Positions 17,668 to 27,369 are shown, numbered from the stretch's first letter. The stretch: 64,000 nucleotides of DNA from an uncultured Eubacteriales bacterium (GCA_900315675.1 OMZY01000006.1:1-64000); one strand, 5' to 3'. Notes: a model not told the origin generated them from the letters alone. Translations and numbers: made by a program.

Positions 17668-19029
17668 TCAGAGCCTGATCCCCAGCAGCACAATGGTCGC
17701 CGCCGAGCAGAGCAGGTATACCGCCAGCGCAATGTCCTGTATGTTCACCGGTGCTTTTCCGTCCCTCTCCAGGCTCCGGATTCTCACCTTCGGCAGGCAC
17801 AGCAGCAGGCAGAACAGGAAAGGCAGGAAGTAACGTCCCTGGATGCCCTTGATCACCGCGGAGTCCTCCCCGGTCCACCAGACCAGCAGTGCCCCGGACA
17901 GCAGTGTCCAGCAGAGCAGCACCGCCAGGATCAGCAGGATCAGGAGTTTTCTTCTCTCTTTCTTTTCCGGAAGCAATCCGCCCGTTCCGGCGTCCGTCAG
18001 CGCCACGCCCAAGAAGGAAACGCCCAGCAGAATGGTCAGCGGCCAGGGAGAAAAGACGTCCAGCCGGCCGAAAACGCCGAACAGCTGCCGGATCCATCCC
18101 GGCGCCTGGTGAATCAGCGTCCGGACCTGCATGCCGATCAATGTCAGGGGATTGGCCAGCACCCGGCCCAGCCGGTTCATCGCCTCGCCCGTCATCCCCT
18201 GCCGGGCGGAAAGCCTCATAATGGAAAGCACGTACCAGAACACGGCCGCCGCCAGGAAGCCCGCGGCCATCAGCAGGTTCTCCCTGCGTTTCTGCTTTTT
18301 GGCTTCTCCGTCTGCCGCCCCGGGCATCAGGCCCAGCAGCAGCACCGGCGCGTAGGTCAGCTTGCACAGCACCGCCAGGACGCCCATCCCGGCAAACCGC
18401 AGGGAGTCGCCGGGTGTCCGTCTGCCGATGGTGCCGATACGCCTGAGCAGTTCAACAGTAATCCAGCTGATTCCCGCGATCACCATGCCGTCGCAGGAGG
18501 CGGAAGCCGCTTCCTGCAGCGTCAGCGGCAGCAGGGCAATCGCCAGGAGAACCGTTTTCCCCGCGGGGCTCCGCCGGATCGCAAAATAGAACAGCAGCCC
18601 TGTCACCAGCATACTGCCGATCCGCGCGCTGTACAGCAGCAGGCGGATTTTGTCTGTAAAGAGTCTTGTCAGGAACATGACCAGGCTCTGCGGCAGGTAG
18701 GCGGCCAGCGGATAAATACCGGTAGCCTCGTTCCCGGGTTCCGTTACGGTTGCTTCGGAAAGCCGTGCCGTCCGGAGGTCTTCCTCCTTCAGGACGCTTG
18801 CTTCCGTTCCGCCTGCGGAATCCGCCAGCAGGTTCCGCAGGTTTTCCGGATAGACGCAGTTCTCCGTTCCGGTCTGTCCGGTGCTCAGCAGCCAGATCTG
18901 CCGCAGGTGCGCCTGCTCATCCGGCGGCGCGCCCAGGGGCATGACCAGCGTCATTGCCAGCACAAACGGAATATAGAGCAGCAGAAAAAGCCGCTCTATC
19001 CTGATTCTTCCGTTATGTTCTCTTTTCAT
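17668..19029 (-). CDS. DUF2142 polytopic membrane protein
   Basis: 453 residues with roughly ten hydrophobic helices. The N-terminal motif PLGAPPDEQAHLRQIW and the late GIQGRYFLPFLF are typical of DUF2142 proteins, a GT-C-like fold group often linked to cell-surface polysaccharide work. No glycosyltransferase activity can be shown from the sequence. It stands alone between the transporter operon and trmB. Confidence 0.85.
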   Translation of the reverse strand: MKREHNGRIRIERLFLLLYIPFVLAMTLVMPLGAPPDEQAHLRQIWLLSTGQTGTENCVYPENLRNLLADSAGGTEASVLKEEDLRTARLSEATVTEPGNEATGIYPLAAYLPQSLVMFLTRLFTDKIRLLLYSARIGSMLVTGLLFYFAIRRSPAGKTVLLAIALLPLTLQEAASASCDGMVIAGISWITVELLRRIGTIGRRTPGDSLRFAGMGVLAVLCKLTYAPVLLLGLMPGAADGEAKKQKRRENLLMAAGFLAAAVFWYVLSIMRLSARQGMTGEAMNRLGRVLANPLTLIGMQVRTLIHQAPGWIRQLFGVFGRLDVFSPWPLTILLGVSFLGVALTDAGTGGLLPEKKERRKLLILLILAVLLCWTLLSGALLVWWTGEDSAVIKGIQGRYFLPFLFCLLLCLPKVRIRSLERDGKAPVNIQDIALAVYLLCSAATIVLLGIRL

Positions 19030-19118
19030 GGTCTGCTGTTCACCTGCTTCCTTTACAATAGGAAAGGATATCCTTGTTCCTTCCGGACATTTCTATCGGC
19101 TGAAAACTGAAAACAGGA

Positions 19119-19142
19119 TCGCTGCCCGGCTTCCTGACCGGG
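19119..19142 (-). other. Hairpin after trmB
   Basis: GCCCGG/CCGGGC stem ten bases after the trmB stop, without a T-run; a weak terminator at best. Confidence 0.45.
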
Positions 19143-19150
19143 CTTTCAGA

Positions 19151-19933
19151 TTATTCTTCCCCGTGTGAAAGGATTATACCACAGTTCATCCGCTCAATCG
19201 CTTCTTTTTTCACGCCGGGAGTCAGACGGAACCGGGTCGGGTCAAAATCCGGGGTTTCCGGCTTCATCCGGAAAACGCCGTACTTGATCGGAATGCCCAG
19301 GGCCGTGTATTTTTCCTCGTGTTCGCTGATATAGTTGGGCGTAAAGCCGTCTGCGTGCAGGTCCCGGCCGATTGTCACCGGTTCAAAACCGCACAGTTCA
19401 AAATACGCCAGGGAGTCCTCAAACAGGGTATCGTCATCCGTCTTGAACCAGATCTCCCCGCCTTCCTTCAGGAAGGTGCGGTACTGCATCAGCTGCCGCG
19501 GATGGGTCAGCCGGCGCTTCTCGTGCTTCGGATGTTCCGTCCAGGGATTGCAGAAATGAATATAAATGCGTTCCGCCTGCTCCTGCGGTCCGAACACCTG
19601 GTCCACAAAGCAGATATCCGCCATCACCAGCTGAACGTTGCCCGGGTTTTCCCCGCAGGCGTCCGTGATATTCCGCCGGGCCACGCCCAGGATGTCCGCG
19701 CTCAGGTCGGCGGCTATAAAGTTGATTTCCGGGTTGTCCGCGATCATTTTCGCCGTGCTCACAGCCTTGCCGCAGCCCATCTCAATGTGCAGCGGCAGCT
19801 CCGGCCTGGCAAACCTGGGCCGCCAGGTGCCCCGCAGCGCACCGGTCTTTGCCTCCGGTCCCTTGATCGCGTCTATAAAGAACGGGCAGGCCTGAAGTTC
19901 AGGTCTGGCCCATTTCTTGGTTCGCATATGCAT
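19151..19933 (-). CDS. trmB: tRNA (guanine-N7)-methyltransferase TrmB
   Basis: 260 residues. TrmB methylates G46 of tRNA with SAM. The SAM motif HIEMGCGKAV, the later FCNPWTEHPKHEKRRL (the PxPWxKxRH-type family signature) and GGEIWFKTDD are clear. The chosen ATG at 19933 has AGAGGG eight bases upstream; a second ATG two codons later is possible. It lies 55 bases after the purB start region in the same orientation and may be co-transcribed. Confidence 0.92.
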   Translation of the reverse strand: MHMRTKKWARPELQACPFFIDAIKGPEAKTGALRGTWRPRFARPELPLHIEMGCGKAVSTAKMIADNPEINFIAADLSADILGVARRNITDACGENPGNVQLVMADICFVDQVFGPQEQAERIYIHFCNPWTEHPKHEKRRLTHPRQLMQYRTFLKEGGEIWFKTDDDTLFEDSLAYFELCGFEPVTIGRDLHADGFTPNYISEHEEKYTALGIPIKYGVFRMKPETPDFDPTRFRLTPGVKKEAIERMNCGIILSHGEE

Positions 19934-19987
19934 AACAGTTACCCTCTTCTGTCCTTCCGGACGAAGCATGTCTTCATTCTCAATGAA

Positions 19988-21403
19988 TTACAGATCGATG
20001 GAGTCCTTCGTTTCCGCGGCTTCCGCGAACAGCGGGCGCAGCTTGTCCGCCAGGGCGGTCACCTGGGCGCCGCAGCGGCCGGTATATTTTGCCGGATCAA
20101 GCACGGAGCGCATTTCCTCTTCAGTCAGGCCGAAGTCCTTCTCCGCGGCCAGGCGTTCCAGCAGGTCGCAGGGTTCGCCCTGCTTCATCTTTTCTGTCGC
20201 GGCCATGGAGCAGCGGCGGATGATTTCATGCAGCTGCTGCCGGTTTCCGCCCCGCTTCACCGCTTCCATCATCAGGTTCTCGGTAGCCAGGAAGGGCATG
20301 TATTCCCGCAGGGTCTTGTCGATCACCTTTTCGTTCACCCGCAGGCCGTCGGCAATGTTCCGGATCAGGCGCAGGATCGCGTCCGCGCAGAGGAAGGCTT
20401 CCGGCAGGGAGATCCGCCGGTTGGCGGAGTCGTCCAGCGTACGTTCCATCCACTGGACCGAGGCGGTCAGCGGAGCGTTCATGGCGTCAGCCATCAGGTA
20501 ACGGGCCAGGGAGCACACGCGCTCACAGCGCATGGGGTTCCGCTTGTAGGCCATGGCGGAAGAACCGATCTGGTTTTCCTCGAAGGGCTCGTCAATCTGG
20601 CGGTCATGCTGCAGCAGGCGGATGTCGTTCGCCATCCGGTAGCAGCTCTGGGCCAGGGCGCTCAGCGCGTTCAGGATCCGGGCGTCGGTCTTCCGGGGAT
20701 AGGTCTGTCCGCTGACGGTGAAGCATTCGGTAAAACCGAAGGTCCCCGCGATGCGGCGGTTCATTTCATCAATCTTCGCTTCATCCCCTTCATACAGGTC
20801 CATGAAGCTCGCTTCGGTGCCGGTTGTTCCCCGGCAGCCCAGGAAGCGCAGGTGATCGATTACGAAATCGATCTCCTCCAGGTCGGAGGCCAGGTCCTGC
20901 AGCCACAGAGAGGCTCGCTTGCCCACGGTCACCGGCTGCGCCGGCTGGTAGTGGGTGTAGCCAAGTGTGGGCAGATCCTTGTACTTTTCGGCGAAGGCGC
21001 ACAGGCTCTTCATCGCGCCCAGCAGCTCTCCGCGCAGGTACTTCAGGCCGTCCCGGTAAATCACCAGGTCGGCGTTATCGGTCACATAGCAGCTGGTGGC
21101 GCCCAGGTGAATGATGCCCGCCGCGGAAGGCGCAACCTTGCCGTAGGCATACACATGGGCCATCACGTCATGACGGACTTCCTTTTCCCGCTCCCGCACG
21201 CACTCATAATCGATATCCTCGATATGGGCAGCCAGTTCGTCCACCTGTTCCTGCGTTACCGGCAGGCCGAGTTCCATCTCCGCCTTGGCCAGCGCCACCC
21301 ACAGGCGTCTCCAGGTCCGGTAGCGCGTATCGGAAGAGAACAGCTCCAGCATGTATTTGGAAGCATACCGGGAGGACAGTGGAGTCTCATACTGCTGTGT
21401 CAT
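19988..21403 (-). CDS. purB: Adenylosuccinate lyase
   Basis: 471 residues. It performs two beta-eliminations in purine synthesis (SAICAR to AICAR, adenylosuccinate to AMP). The fumarase-superfamily signature SSAMAYKRNP, the catalytic-His segment HLGATSCYVTDNAD and TLGYTHYQPAQP are intact. It follows purA by 67 bases on the same strand, so both AMP-branch enzymes sit in one transcription unit. Confidence 0.97.
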   Translation of the reverse strand: MTQQYETPLSSRYASKYMLELFSSDTRYRTWRRLWVALAKAEMELGLPVTQEQVDELAAHIEDIDYECVREREKEVRHDVMAHVYAYGKVAPSAAGIIHLGATSCYVTDNADLVIYRDGLKYLRGELLGAMKSLCAFAEKYKDLPTLGYTHYQPAQPVTVGKRASLWLQDLASDLEEIDFVIDHLRFLGCRGTTGTEASFMDLYEGDEAKIDEMNRRIAGTFGFTECFTVSGQTYPRKTDARILNALSALAQSCYRMANDIRLLQHDRQIDEPFEENQIGSSAMAYKRNPMRCERVCSLARYLMADAMNAPLTASVQWMERTLDDSANRRISLPEAFLCADAILRLIRNIADGLRVNEKVIDKTLREYMPFLATENLMMEAVKRGGNRQQLHEIIRRCSMAATEKMKQGEPCDLLERLAAEKDFGLTEEEMRSVLDPAKYTGRCGAQVTALADKLRPLFAEAAETKDSIDL

Positions 21404-21446
21404 CGTTTTCCCTCTCTCAACCAGTCTTTCAGCATTCTATGCTTAT

Positions 21447-21467
21447 AATTTTTCATTTTTCATTCCA
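21447..21467. repeat. Short heptamer array (ATTTTTC type)
   Basis: Two and a half units of period 7 between purA and purB. Confidence 0.6.
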
Positions 21468-21470
21468 TCA

Positions 21471-22748
21471 TCACCATCTGGTAATGATGCTTTCCCGCTC
21501 CGGTCCCACGGAAACCCAGCGGATCGGGCAGCCGATGGCTTTCTCGATCATCTGTACATAGGCTTTGGCTTCCTCCGGCAGGTCTTCCCAGGTGCGTACG
21601 CCGCTGATGTCTTTCTTCCAGCCCTTCACGGTCTCGATCACAGGCTTGCACTCCTCCAGTGCCGCCGGGAAGGGGAACTTGTCTGTCATTTCGCCGTTGC
21701 GCTCGTAGTGGGCACACACCGGAATCTCATCCAGGTAGCTCAGCACGTCCAGCTTGGTCAGGGCGATTTCCGTCGCGCCCTGCACCTGTACGCCGTAGCG
21801 GGTGGCCACCAGGTCCACCGGACCCACGCGGCGGGGCCGGCCGGTCTTGGCGCCGTATTCGTTGCCTGCTTCACGCAGCTTTTCCGCTTCCTCACCGAAC
21901 ATTTCGCAGGTGAAGGGGCCTTCGCCCACGCAGGTGGAGTAAGCCTTCACCACGCCCACAATGCGGTCCAGCTTCGCTCCCGGCAGGCCGGAGCCCACGG
22001 GCGCGTAGGCCGCAATGGTGTTGGAGGAGGTGGTCATCGGATAAATACCGAGATCCAGGTCACGCAGGGAGCCCAGCTGGGCCTCAAACATGATCCGCTT
22101 GCCGTTCTCCTCCGCTTCCCGGAGCAGGTCTCCGGTATCGCAGATATAAGGCTTAATGGCTTCGCAGCTGGTGTTCAGCCAGTTTTCAATCTCATCCCAG
22201 GTATAGGGTTCCGCGCCGTATACGCCCTTGATGATCAGGTTCTTCCACTCCATCAGGTCCTTCAGGTGTGCGCGGAGCCGTTCCGGATAGAACAGTTCGC
22301 CCGCCATCACGGTCTTCTTCTGATACTTGTCAGAATAGAAGGGGGCAATACCTTGCTTGGTGGAACCGTACTTCTTGTCCGCCAGGCGCTGCTCCTCCAG
22401 CTCGTCCAGCCGGCGGTGCCAGGGCATCAGCAGGGAGGCACGGTCGCTGATCTTCAGGTTTTCAGGCGTCACGGCCACGCCCTTGGCGGCCACGTCCTGA
22501 ATCTCGGTCATCAGGCTTTCCGGGTCCATGGCAACGCCGTTGCCGAGAATGTTGATCACATTCTTCCGGAAAATACCGGAGGGCAGCAGATGCAGGGCAA
22601 ACTTCCCGTATTCATTGATCACGGTATGGCCGGCGTTTCCGCCGCCCTGATAACGCACCACAATGTCAATCTGCTCCGTCAGCAGGTCCACCATGCGGCC
22701 TTTTCCTTCGTCGCCCCAGTTGATTCCAACGATCGCTGTACAAGCCAT
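21471..22748 (-). CDS. purA: Adenylosuccinate synthetase
   Basis: 425 residues. It converts IMP, aspartate and GTP to adenylosuccinate. GINWGDEGKGRMVD carries the P-loop and catalytic Asp; GGGNAGHTV and the late RRVGPVDL/TGRPRRVG regions match the family. It is the first gene of the purA-purB unit, behind a consensus promoter. Confidence 0.97.
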   Translation of the reverse strand: MACTAIVGINWGDEGKGRMVDLLTEQIDIVVRYQGGGNAGHTVINEYGKFALHLLPSGIFRKNVINILGNGVAMDPESLMTEIQDVAAKGVAVTPENLKISDRASLLMPWHRRLDELEEQRLADKKYGSTKQGIAPFYSDKYQKKTVMAGELFYPERLRAHLKDLMEWKNLIIKGVYGAEPYTWDEIENWLNTSCEAIKPYICDTGDLLREAEENGKRIMFEAQLGSLRDLDLGIYPMTTSSNTIAAYAPVGSGLPGAKLDRIVGVVKAYSTCVGEGPFTCEMFGEEAEKLREAGNEYGAKTGRPRRVGPVDLVATRYGVQVQGATEIALTKLDVLSYLDEIPVCAHYERNGEMTDKFPFPAALEECKPVIETVKGWKKDISGVRTWEDLPEEAKAYVQMIEKAIGCPIRWVSVGPERESIITRW

Positions 22749-22796
22749 TTTGTCTTCCTCCGGTCGTCATACTTGTGTCAAAAAACACAACAAGTT

Positions 22797-22825
22797 ATTT
22801 TAGCGCCGAACCCCTGGTGTGTCAA
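22797..22825 (-). promoter_or_regulatory. Promoter of purA-purB
   Basis: On minus: TTGACA, 17 bases, TAAAAT, 50 bases before purA. An imperfect inverted repeat (ACTTGTGT..ACACAACAAGT, 22771-22796) lies in the leader. Confidence 0.82.
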
Positions 22826-22838
22826 TCATTCCCGCAAT

Positions 22839-22873
22839 TCAAAAGCCGCCAAAAAACAATGTCTCCGGCGGCT
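22839..22873 (-). terminator. Probable terminator of tex
   Basis: AGCCGCC/GGCGGCT stem with a 16-base loop followed on minus by TTTTGAATT, eight bases after the stop. It runs directly into the purA promoter. Confidence 0.6.
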
Positions 22874-22880
22874 CTGAAAA

Positions 22881-25025
22881 TCACATTCTTCCCTGTACCA
22901 TGGTCAGCGCGATGCGCTTCTTCTGTTCGTCCACATTCACGACCCAGACCTTCACGATATCCCCCACCTTCACCACTTCGGAGGGATGCTTGATAAACTT
23001 CTCCGCCATCCGGCTGATGTGCACCAGACCGTCCTGGTGGACGCCGATGTCCACGAATGCGCCGAAGTCAATCACGTTCCGCACGGTGCCGGTCAGTTCC
23101 ATGCCGGGCTTCAGGTCCTTCATTTCCAGCACGTCCGTGCGCAGCACCGGCTTGGGCAGCTCGTCACGGGGATCCCGTCCCGGCTTGGCCAGTTCGTTCA
23201 GCATGTCGTTCAGGGTCGGCAGACCGACGCCGATCTCCGCCGCCAGCTTTTCATGGCCGTAGCGGCTGGCCCGGTGCACCACGTCCGCCGCGCCGCCCCG
23301 GATTTCCTTCATGTCATATCCCAGCTTCTCCAGCAGCAGCTTCGCCGCGTCATAGCTTTCCGGGTGCACCGCCGTGGCGTCCAGGGGATTCTTGCTGTCC
23401 ATCACCCGCAGGAAGCCAGCGCACTGCTCATAGGCCTTCGGCCCCAGCTTCGGTACCTTTTTCAGGGCTGCCCGGCTGGCAATGCCGTTCTCCTCCCGGT
23501 AGGCCACAATGTTCTTGGCCAGTGCCGGGCCGATGCCGGCCACGTGGCTCAGCAGCTCCGCCGAGGCCGTGCTGACCTCCACGCCCACCTGGTTCACGCA
23601 CTGTTCCACCACGCCGTCCAGGGCGGCGGTCAGCTCATTCTGTTTCAGGTCATGCTGGTACTGTCCCACGCCGATCGCCTTCGGATCGATCTTCACCAGT
23701 TCCGCCAGCGGGTCCTGCATTCTCCGGGCAATGGAAACCGCGCTGCGCTGGGTCACGTCAAAGTCCGGGAATTCCTCCGCGGCCAGCTTGCTGGCGCTGT
23801 ATACCGAGGCGCCCGCCTCGCTGACGATCATATAGGCTACTCCCGGCAGTTCCGGCAGCAGGGATACGATGAACTGTTCGCTTTCCCGGCTGGCGGTGCC
23901 GTTGCCGATGGCGACTGCGGTAATGCCGTATTTCTGTACAAAGCTTTTGATCAGCTTCGCCGCGGCCGCTTTGCCGCCTTCGTTGCCGGGCAGGGTGAAA
24001 TAGCCCACGCCCGTGTCCAGCACCTTGCCGTTCTCATCCACCACCGCCAGCTTGCAGCCGGTCCGGAAGCCCGGGTCCACGCCCAGGGTTACCTTACCCT
24101 TGATGGGCGGCTGCATCAGCAGCTGGTGCAGGTTGTCGCTGAACACCTTGATGGCGCTCACGTTGGCCCGGTCGGTCAGGTCGTTCCGGATTTCCCTCTC
24201 CAGGGAGGGGAATACCAGCCGCTCCCAGGCGTCCGCGCAGGCTTCCGCCACCTGCTGCGCCGCGGGAGTACTGTTGCGCACAAATGCCTTCCGGATCACG
24301 TCCTGGGCCTTTTCTTCCGGTGCTTCCAGGCTTACCTTCAGGAATTCCTCCCGTTCGCCCCGGTTCACCGCCAGGATCCGGTGAGCCGCGATGCTCCGCA
24401 CCGGCTCCCGGAAGTCATAATACATGCTGTATACGCTGTCTTCCTCTTTGGCGGCCTTGCTGCGCAGCACGCCCTCCCGGTTCAAAAGCGCCCGCAGCTC
24501 TTTCCGCACTTCCGCGCTGTCGCTCACGGTCTCCGCCAGGATATCCCGCGCTCCGGCCAGGGCCGTTTCCGCGTCCGGCACTTCTTTTTCCGCGTCGATA
24601 TATTTCGCCGCTTCCGCCGCGGGATCTCCCGCCTGCTGCAGCATCAGCCACAGGGCCAGCGGTTCCAGCCCACGCTCCTTTGCGATCGTCGCCCGTGTCC
24701 GGCGCTTCGGCCGGAAGGGACGGTAAATATCCTCCAGTTCGCTGAGGGTCACCGCCTTGGCCAGCTGCGCCTTCAGTTCGTCGGTCATCACGCCCTGCTC
24801 TTCCAGGGAAGCCGCGATTTCCTCCCGGCGCTTTTCCAGGTTCCGCAGGTATTCCAGCCGTTCAGCCATCTCCCGCAGCACCTGATCATCCAGCGATCCG
24901 GTTGCTTCCTTCCGGTACCGGGCAATAAAGGGAATCGTATTCCCCGCGTCCAGCAGTTCCACCGCCGCCTGCACCTGCTGCGGCCGCAGTTTAAACTCTC
25001 CCGCCAGTCTGTTTACAAAATCCAT
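22881..25025 (-). CDS. tex: Tex-type RNA-binding transcription accessory protein
   Basis: 714 residues, the full length for Tex. Domains in order: N-terminal helical bundle (NTIPFIARYRKEATGSLDDQ), the YqgF-like RNase H fold (GVDPGFRTGCKLAVVD), helix-hairpin-helix repeats (VAGIGPALAKNIVAYREENG) and a C-terminal S1 domain (GTVRNVIDFGAFVDIGVHQDGLVH). Tex binds nucleic acid and RNA polymerase and is broadly conserved. It appears to be a single-gene unit. Confidence 0.96.
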   Translation of the reverse strand: MDFVNRLAGEFKLRPQQVQAAVELLDAGNTIPFIARYRKEATGSLDDQVLREMAERLEYLRNLEKRREEIAASLEEQGVMTDELKAQLAKAVTLSELEDIYRPFRPKRRTRATIAKERGLEPLALWLMLQQAGDPAAEAAKYIDAEKEVPDAETALAGARDILAETVSDSAEVRKELRALLNREGVLRSKAAKEEDSVYSMYYDFREPVRSIAAHRILAVNRGEREEFLKVSLEAPEEKAQDVIRKAFVRNSTPAAQQVAEACADAWERLVFPSLEREIRNDLTDRANVSAIKVFSDNLHQLLMQPPIKGKVTLGVDPGFRTGCKLAVVDENGKVLDTGVGYFTLPGNEGGKAAAAKLIKSFVQKYGITAVAIGNGTASRESEQFIVSLLPELPGVAYMIVSEAGASVYSASKLAAEEFPDFDVTQRSAVSIARRMQDPLAELVKIDPKAIGVGQYQHDLKQNELTAALDGVVEQCVNQVGVEVSTASAELLSHVAGIGPALAKNIVAYREENGIASRAALKKVPKLGPKAYEQCAGFLRVMDSKNPLDATAVHPESYDAAKLLLEKLGYDMKEIRGGAADVVHRASRYGHEKLAAEIGVGLPTLNDMLNELAKPGRDPRDELPKPVLRTDVLEMKDLKPGMELTGTVRNVIDFGAFVDIGVHQDGLVHISRMAEKFIKHPSEVVKVGDIVKVWVVNVDEQKKRIALTMVQGRM

Positions 25026-25082
25026 GTCCTGTTTCTCCTCTGTTAATATATGTTATATCTATATCCATTGCTCATGATTATC

Positions 25083-25420
25083 CTGTCATTCTGAGCAAGG
25101 CCAAAGGCCGCGTCGAAGAATCCCCCGCCCGCCCACGTTCGGGAATCCAACCGGAACAGCGAATAGTAAAGGTGTCATCCTGGGGTTCGGAACGCCCGGA
25201 AATAGAGCCAGTGGCTCTATTTCAGTGGAGAACGGGCGGCAGCCCTGGGCCACGAAGCGGAACGTAGTGGAGTCGAAGGATCTCCTCGCCCGTTCAAATT
25301 CGGGAACCCAACCGGAACTGCAATGCTTTCACTTTGTCATTTCGACCAAAGAATCCGAAGGATTCTGCGTGGAGAAATCTCCCAGCCCGCCCACGTTCGG
25401 GAACGTCACAGGAACACCTC
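25083..25420. repeat. Cluster of three variant GTCATTYYGA interspersed repeats
   Basis: Gene-free stretch between tex and queH. Three related units begin TGTCATTCTGAGC (25084), TGTCATCCTGGGG (25166) and TTGTCATTTCGACC (25334); each ends with a TTCGGGAAnnnnANCGGAAC-like tail. The third unit (25334-25383) is identical over 50 bp to 36497-36546 and contains the inverted repeat AGAATCC-GAA-GGATTCT. No protein is likely here. Confidence 0.8.
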
Positions 25421-25460
25421 ATAATTCAATGACAGTATACCATCTCATTCTGCATTGTAC

Positions 25461-26063
25461 TCAATGCTTTTGCATTGAGTACCCGCATCCGCAGTAATCC
25501 TGCCGGTACAGTTCATACTCCCTGGACAGTTCCAGCGATCTCAAATACCCGTTCTTCTTCTTAAAGTCCGCAAACAGATATTTCACCCCGTACCGCTTTC
25601 CCGCTTCCTCGCCGATCCGGTTCACATTGTCCGCGTTCTTATGCGGGCTGACGGACAGCGTGGTCGTGAAATACTCAAAGCCATGTTCCTTCGCCTGCTC
25701 CGCGGTATAATTCAGCCGCATGGCAAAACAGGCCAGGCACCTCTCCCCGCCTTCCGGCGCGTCCGCCAGGGCCGGCGCGAAAGCCTCAAACGTTTCATGG
25801 TCATACCCGCAGGGCAGCATCGGTACCTCTTCCGGCAGCAGCGACAACAGCCGCTCCTGCTCCGAAAGCCGGTGAAGATACTCCTCCTCCGGTTCGATAT
25901 TGGGATTGTAATACAGAAGCGTCACCCGGAAATGCTCCGTCAGCCGTTCAAGCACCGCGCTGGAGCACGGGCCGCAGCAGCTGTGCAGCAAAAGCGTCGG
26001 CCGCCGGCCTTCCATCCCTGCGATCTCGGCTTCCATTTCCCGCTGGTAGTTCCTTTTTTCCAT
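25461..26063 (-). CDS. queH: Epoxyqueuosine reductase QueH
   Basis: 200 residues. QueH performs the last step of queuosine formation in tRNA with Fe-S chemistry. The N-terminal HSCCGPCS (Cys29, Cys30, Cys33), ERCLACFAMRL and the C-terminal DYCGCGYS supply the conserved cysteines. GGAGGA lies about nine bases before ATG. It is a single gene with its own promoter, divergent from cysK. Its 3' end abuts the repeat cluster. Confidence 0.93.
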   Translation of the reverse strand: MEKRNYQREMEAEIAGMEGRRPTLLLHSCCGPCSSAVLERLTEHFRVTLLYYNPNIEPEEEYLHRLSEQERLLSLLPEEVPMLPCGYDHETFEAFAPALADAPEGGERCLACFAMRLNYTAEQAKEHGFEYFTTTLSVSPHKNADNVNRIGEEAGKRYGVKYLFADFKKKNGYLRSLELSREYELYRQDYCGCGYSMQKH

Positions 26064-26093
26064 GCGCTTCGCTCCTCCGGTTTCTGCATCGCC

Positions 26094-26122
26094 ACTTTAC
26101 ACTTCTCTTTCATTAAAGTCAA
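26094..26122 (-). promoter_or_regulatory. Promoter of queH
   Basis: On minus: TTGACT, 17 bases, TAAAGT, about 30 bases before the ATG. Confidence 0.7.
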
Positions 26123-26163
26123 CCAACGATCCGGAACACCTTATCCATCAATACAGTAAACCA

Positions 26164-26200
26164 TATAATTGTTAATTATTCATTGTTAATTGATTAATTA
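26164..26200. repeat. Heptamer array (GTTAATT/ATTCATT type)
   Basis: Four to five units of period 7 in the queH-cysK intergenic region. Confidence 0.7.
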
Positions 26201-26239
26201 TGGCTATAGGCCCATTTTATTGAAGCCTATAGCCATAAT
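26197..26239. repeat. Perfect 15-bp inverted repeat upstream of cysK
   Basis: ATTATGGCTATAGGC (26197-26211) and its exact complement (26225-26239) around a 13-base loop. It lies upstream of the cysK -35, so it is outside the cysK transcript. It may be an operator or a small mobile or terminator-like element. Confidence 0.8.
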
Positions 26240-26254
26240 CAATCCTATCGCCTA

Positions 26255-26283
26255 TTGACTTAGTAGGTTTACTATGATATAGT
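26255..26283 (+). promoter_or_regulatory. cysK promoter with Rrf2-like operator
   Basis: TTGACT, 17 bases, TATAGT. CCTATTGACTTAGTAGG (26251-26267) overlaps the -35 and resembles CymR/IscR (Rrf2) family sites; the GGTTTACT that follows recurs inverted at about 26155. Confidence 0.75.
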
Positions 26284-26312
26284 ATGCCCAACACATCGAG
26301 GAGGTTGGGAAA

Positions 26313-27245
26313 ATGTCTAAGATTTACAAAGGATCACTGGAGCTGATCGGGAACACCCCCCTGGTCGAAGTCGTGAACATTGAAAAGGAACTGGGACTGG
26401 AAGCCACCATCCTGGTGAAACTCGAATACTTCAATCCCGCCGGCAGCGTGAAAGACCGTATTGCCAAGGCCATGATCGAAGACGCCGAACAGAAGGGCCT
26501 GCTGAAGGAAGGTTCCGTCATCATTGAGCCCACCAGCGGCAACACCGGTATCGGCCTGGCGTCCATCGCCGCCGCCAAGGGCTACCGCATTATCCTGACC
26601 ATGCCTGAAACCATGAGCGTGGAACGCCGGAACATCCTGAAGGCCTACGGTGCCGAACTGGTGCTGACCGAAGGTGCCAAGGGCATGAAGGGCGCCATCG
26701 CCAAGGCGGAAGAGCTGGCTAAAGAAACGCCCAACAGCTTTATCCCCGGACAGTTTGTCAACCCCGCGAACCCCGCTATTCATAAGGCAACCACCGGTCC
26801 CGAAATCTGGAACGATACAGACGGAAAGGTTGACCTGTTCATCGCCGGCGTCGGCACCGGCGGCACCCTGACCGGTGTGGGCGAATACCTGAAATCCCAG
26901 AATCCGGATATCAAGGTTGTCGCGCTGGAGCCGGAAGATTCTCCCGTCCTGTCCGAAGGCCATGCGGGTGCCCATAAGATCCAGGGCATCGGTGCCGGCT
27001 TCGTTCCGGATGTGCTGAATACCAGGATCTATGATGAAATCTTCAAGGCCGCCAATGCTGACGCCTTTGCCACCGCGAAGCTGCTGGCCAGGACCGAAGG
27101 TATCTCCGTGGGTATCTCCTCCGGTGCCGCCCTGTTCGGTGCGATCCAGCTGGCCAAGCGTCCCGAGAACAAGGGTAAGACCATCGTAGCCCTGCTGCCC
27201 GACAGCGGCGACCGCTACTACTCCACTCCCCTTTTCACAGAATGA
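26313..27245 (+). CDS. cysK: Cysteine synthase (O-acetylserine sulfhydrylase)
   Basis: 310 residues. It joins O-acetylserine and sulfide to cysteine with PLP. Lys47 in PAGSVKDR is the Schiff-base residue; [11 protein letters not shown] binds the substrate carboxylate, [12 protein letters not shown] the PLP phosphate. AGGAGG lies eight to nine bases before ATG. Single gene between its own promoter and terminator. No cysE is seen in the window. Confidence 0.97.
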   Translation: MSKIYKGSLELIGNTPLVEVVNIEKELGLEATILVKLEYFNPAGSVKDRIAKAMIEDAEQKGLLKEGSVIIEPTSGNTGIGLASIAAAKGYRIILTMPETMSVERRNILKAYGAELVLTEGAKGMKGAIAKAEELAKETPNSFIPGQFVNPANPAIHKATTGPEIWNDTDGKVDLFIAGVGTGGTLTGVGEYLKSQNPDIKVVALEPEDSPVLSEGHAGAHKIQGIGAGFVPDVLNTRIYDEIFKAANADAFATAKLLARTEGISVGISSGAALFGAIQLAKRPENKGKTIVALLPDSGDRYYSTPLFTE

Positions 27246-27332
27246 TTATGATGCATTTCGCATTGTAAGCATAAAACACCTTCCAAGAGCAGCCCCCGCA
27301 GCAGACCTCCCGCGGGGGTTCGCTCATAATCA

Positions 27333-27364
27333 CAAAAATCGCACCCCTCCGGGTGCGATTTTTT
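27333..27364. terminator. Bidirectional terminator between cysK and the MATE gene
   Basis: AAATCGCACCC-CTCC-GGGTGCGATTTTTT. A second GC hairpin (CCCCCGC/GCGGGGG, about 27294-27318) precedes it on plus. Confidence 0.9.
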
Positions 27365-27369
27365 CCACC

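Noticed and set aside
25225-25497. A 90-residue frame on plus in the repeat cluster
   Set aside because: It translates the interspersed repeat; the same peptide VISTKESEGFCVEKS appears at the second repeat copy near 36500.
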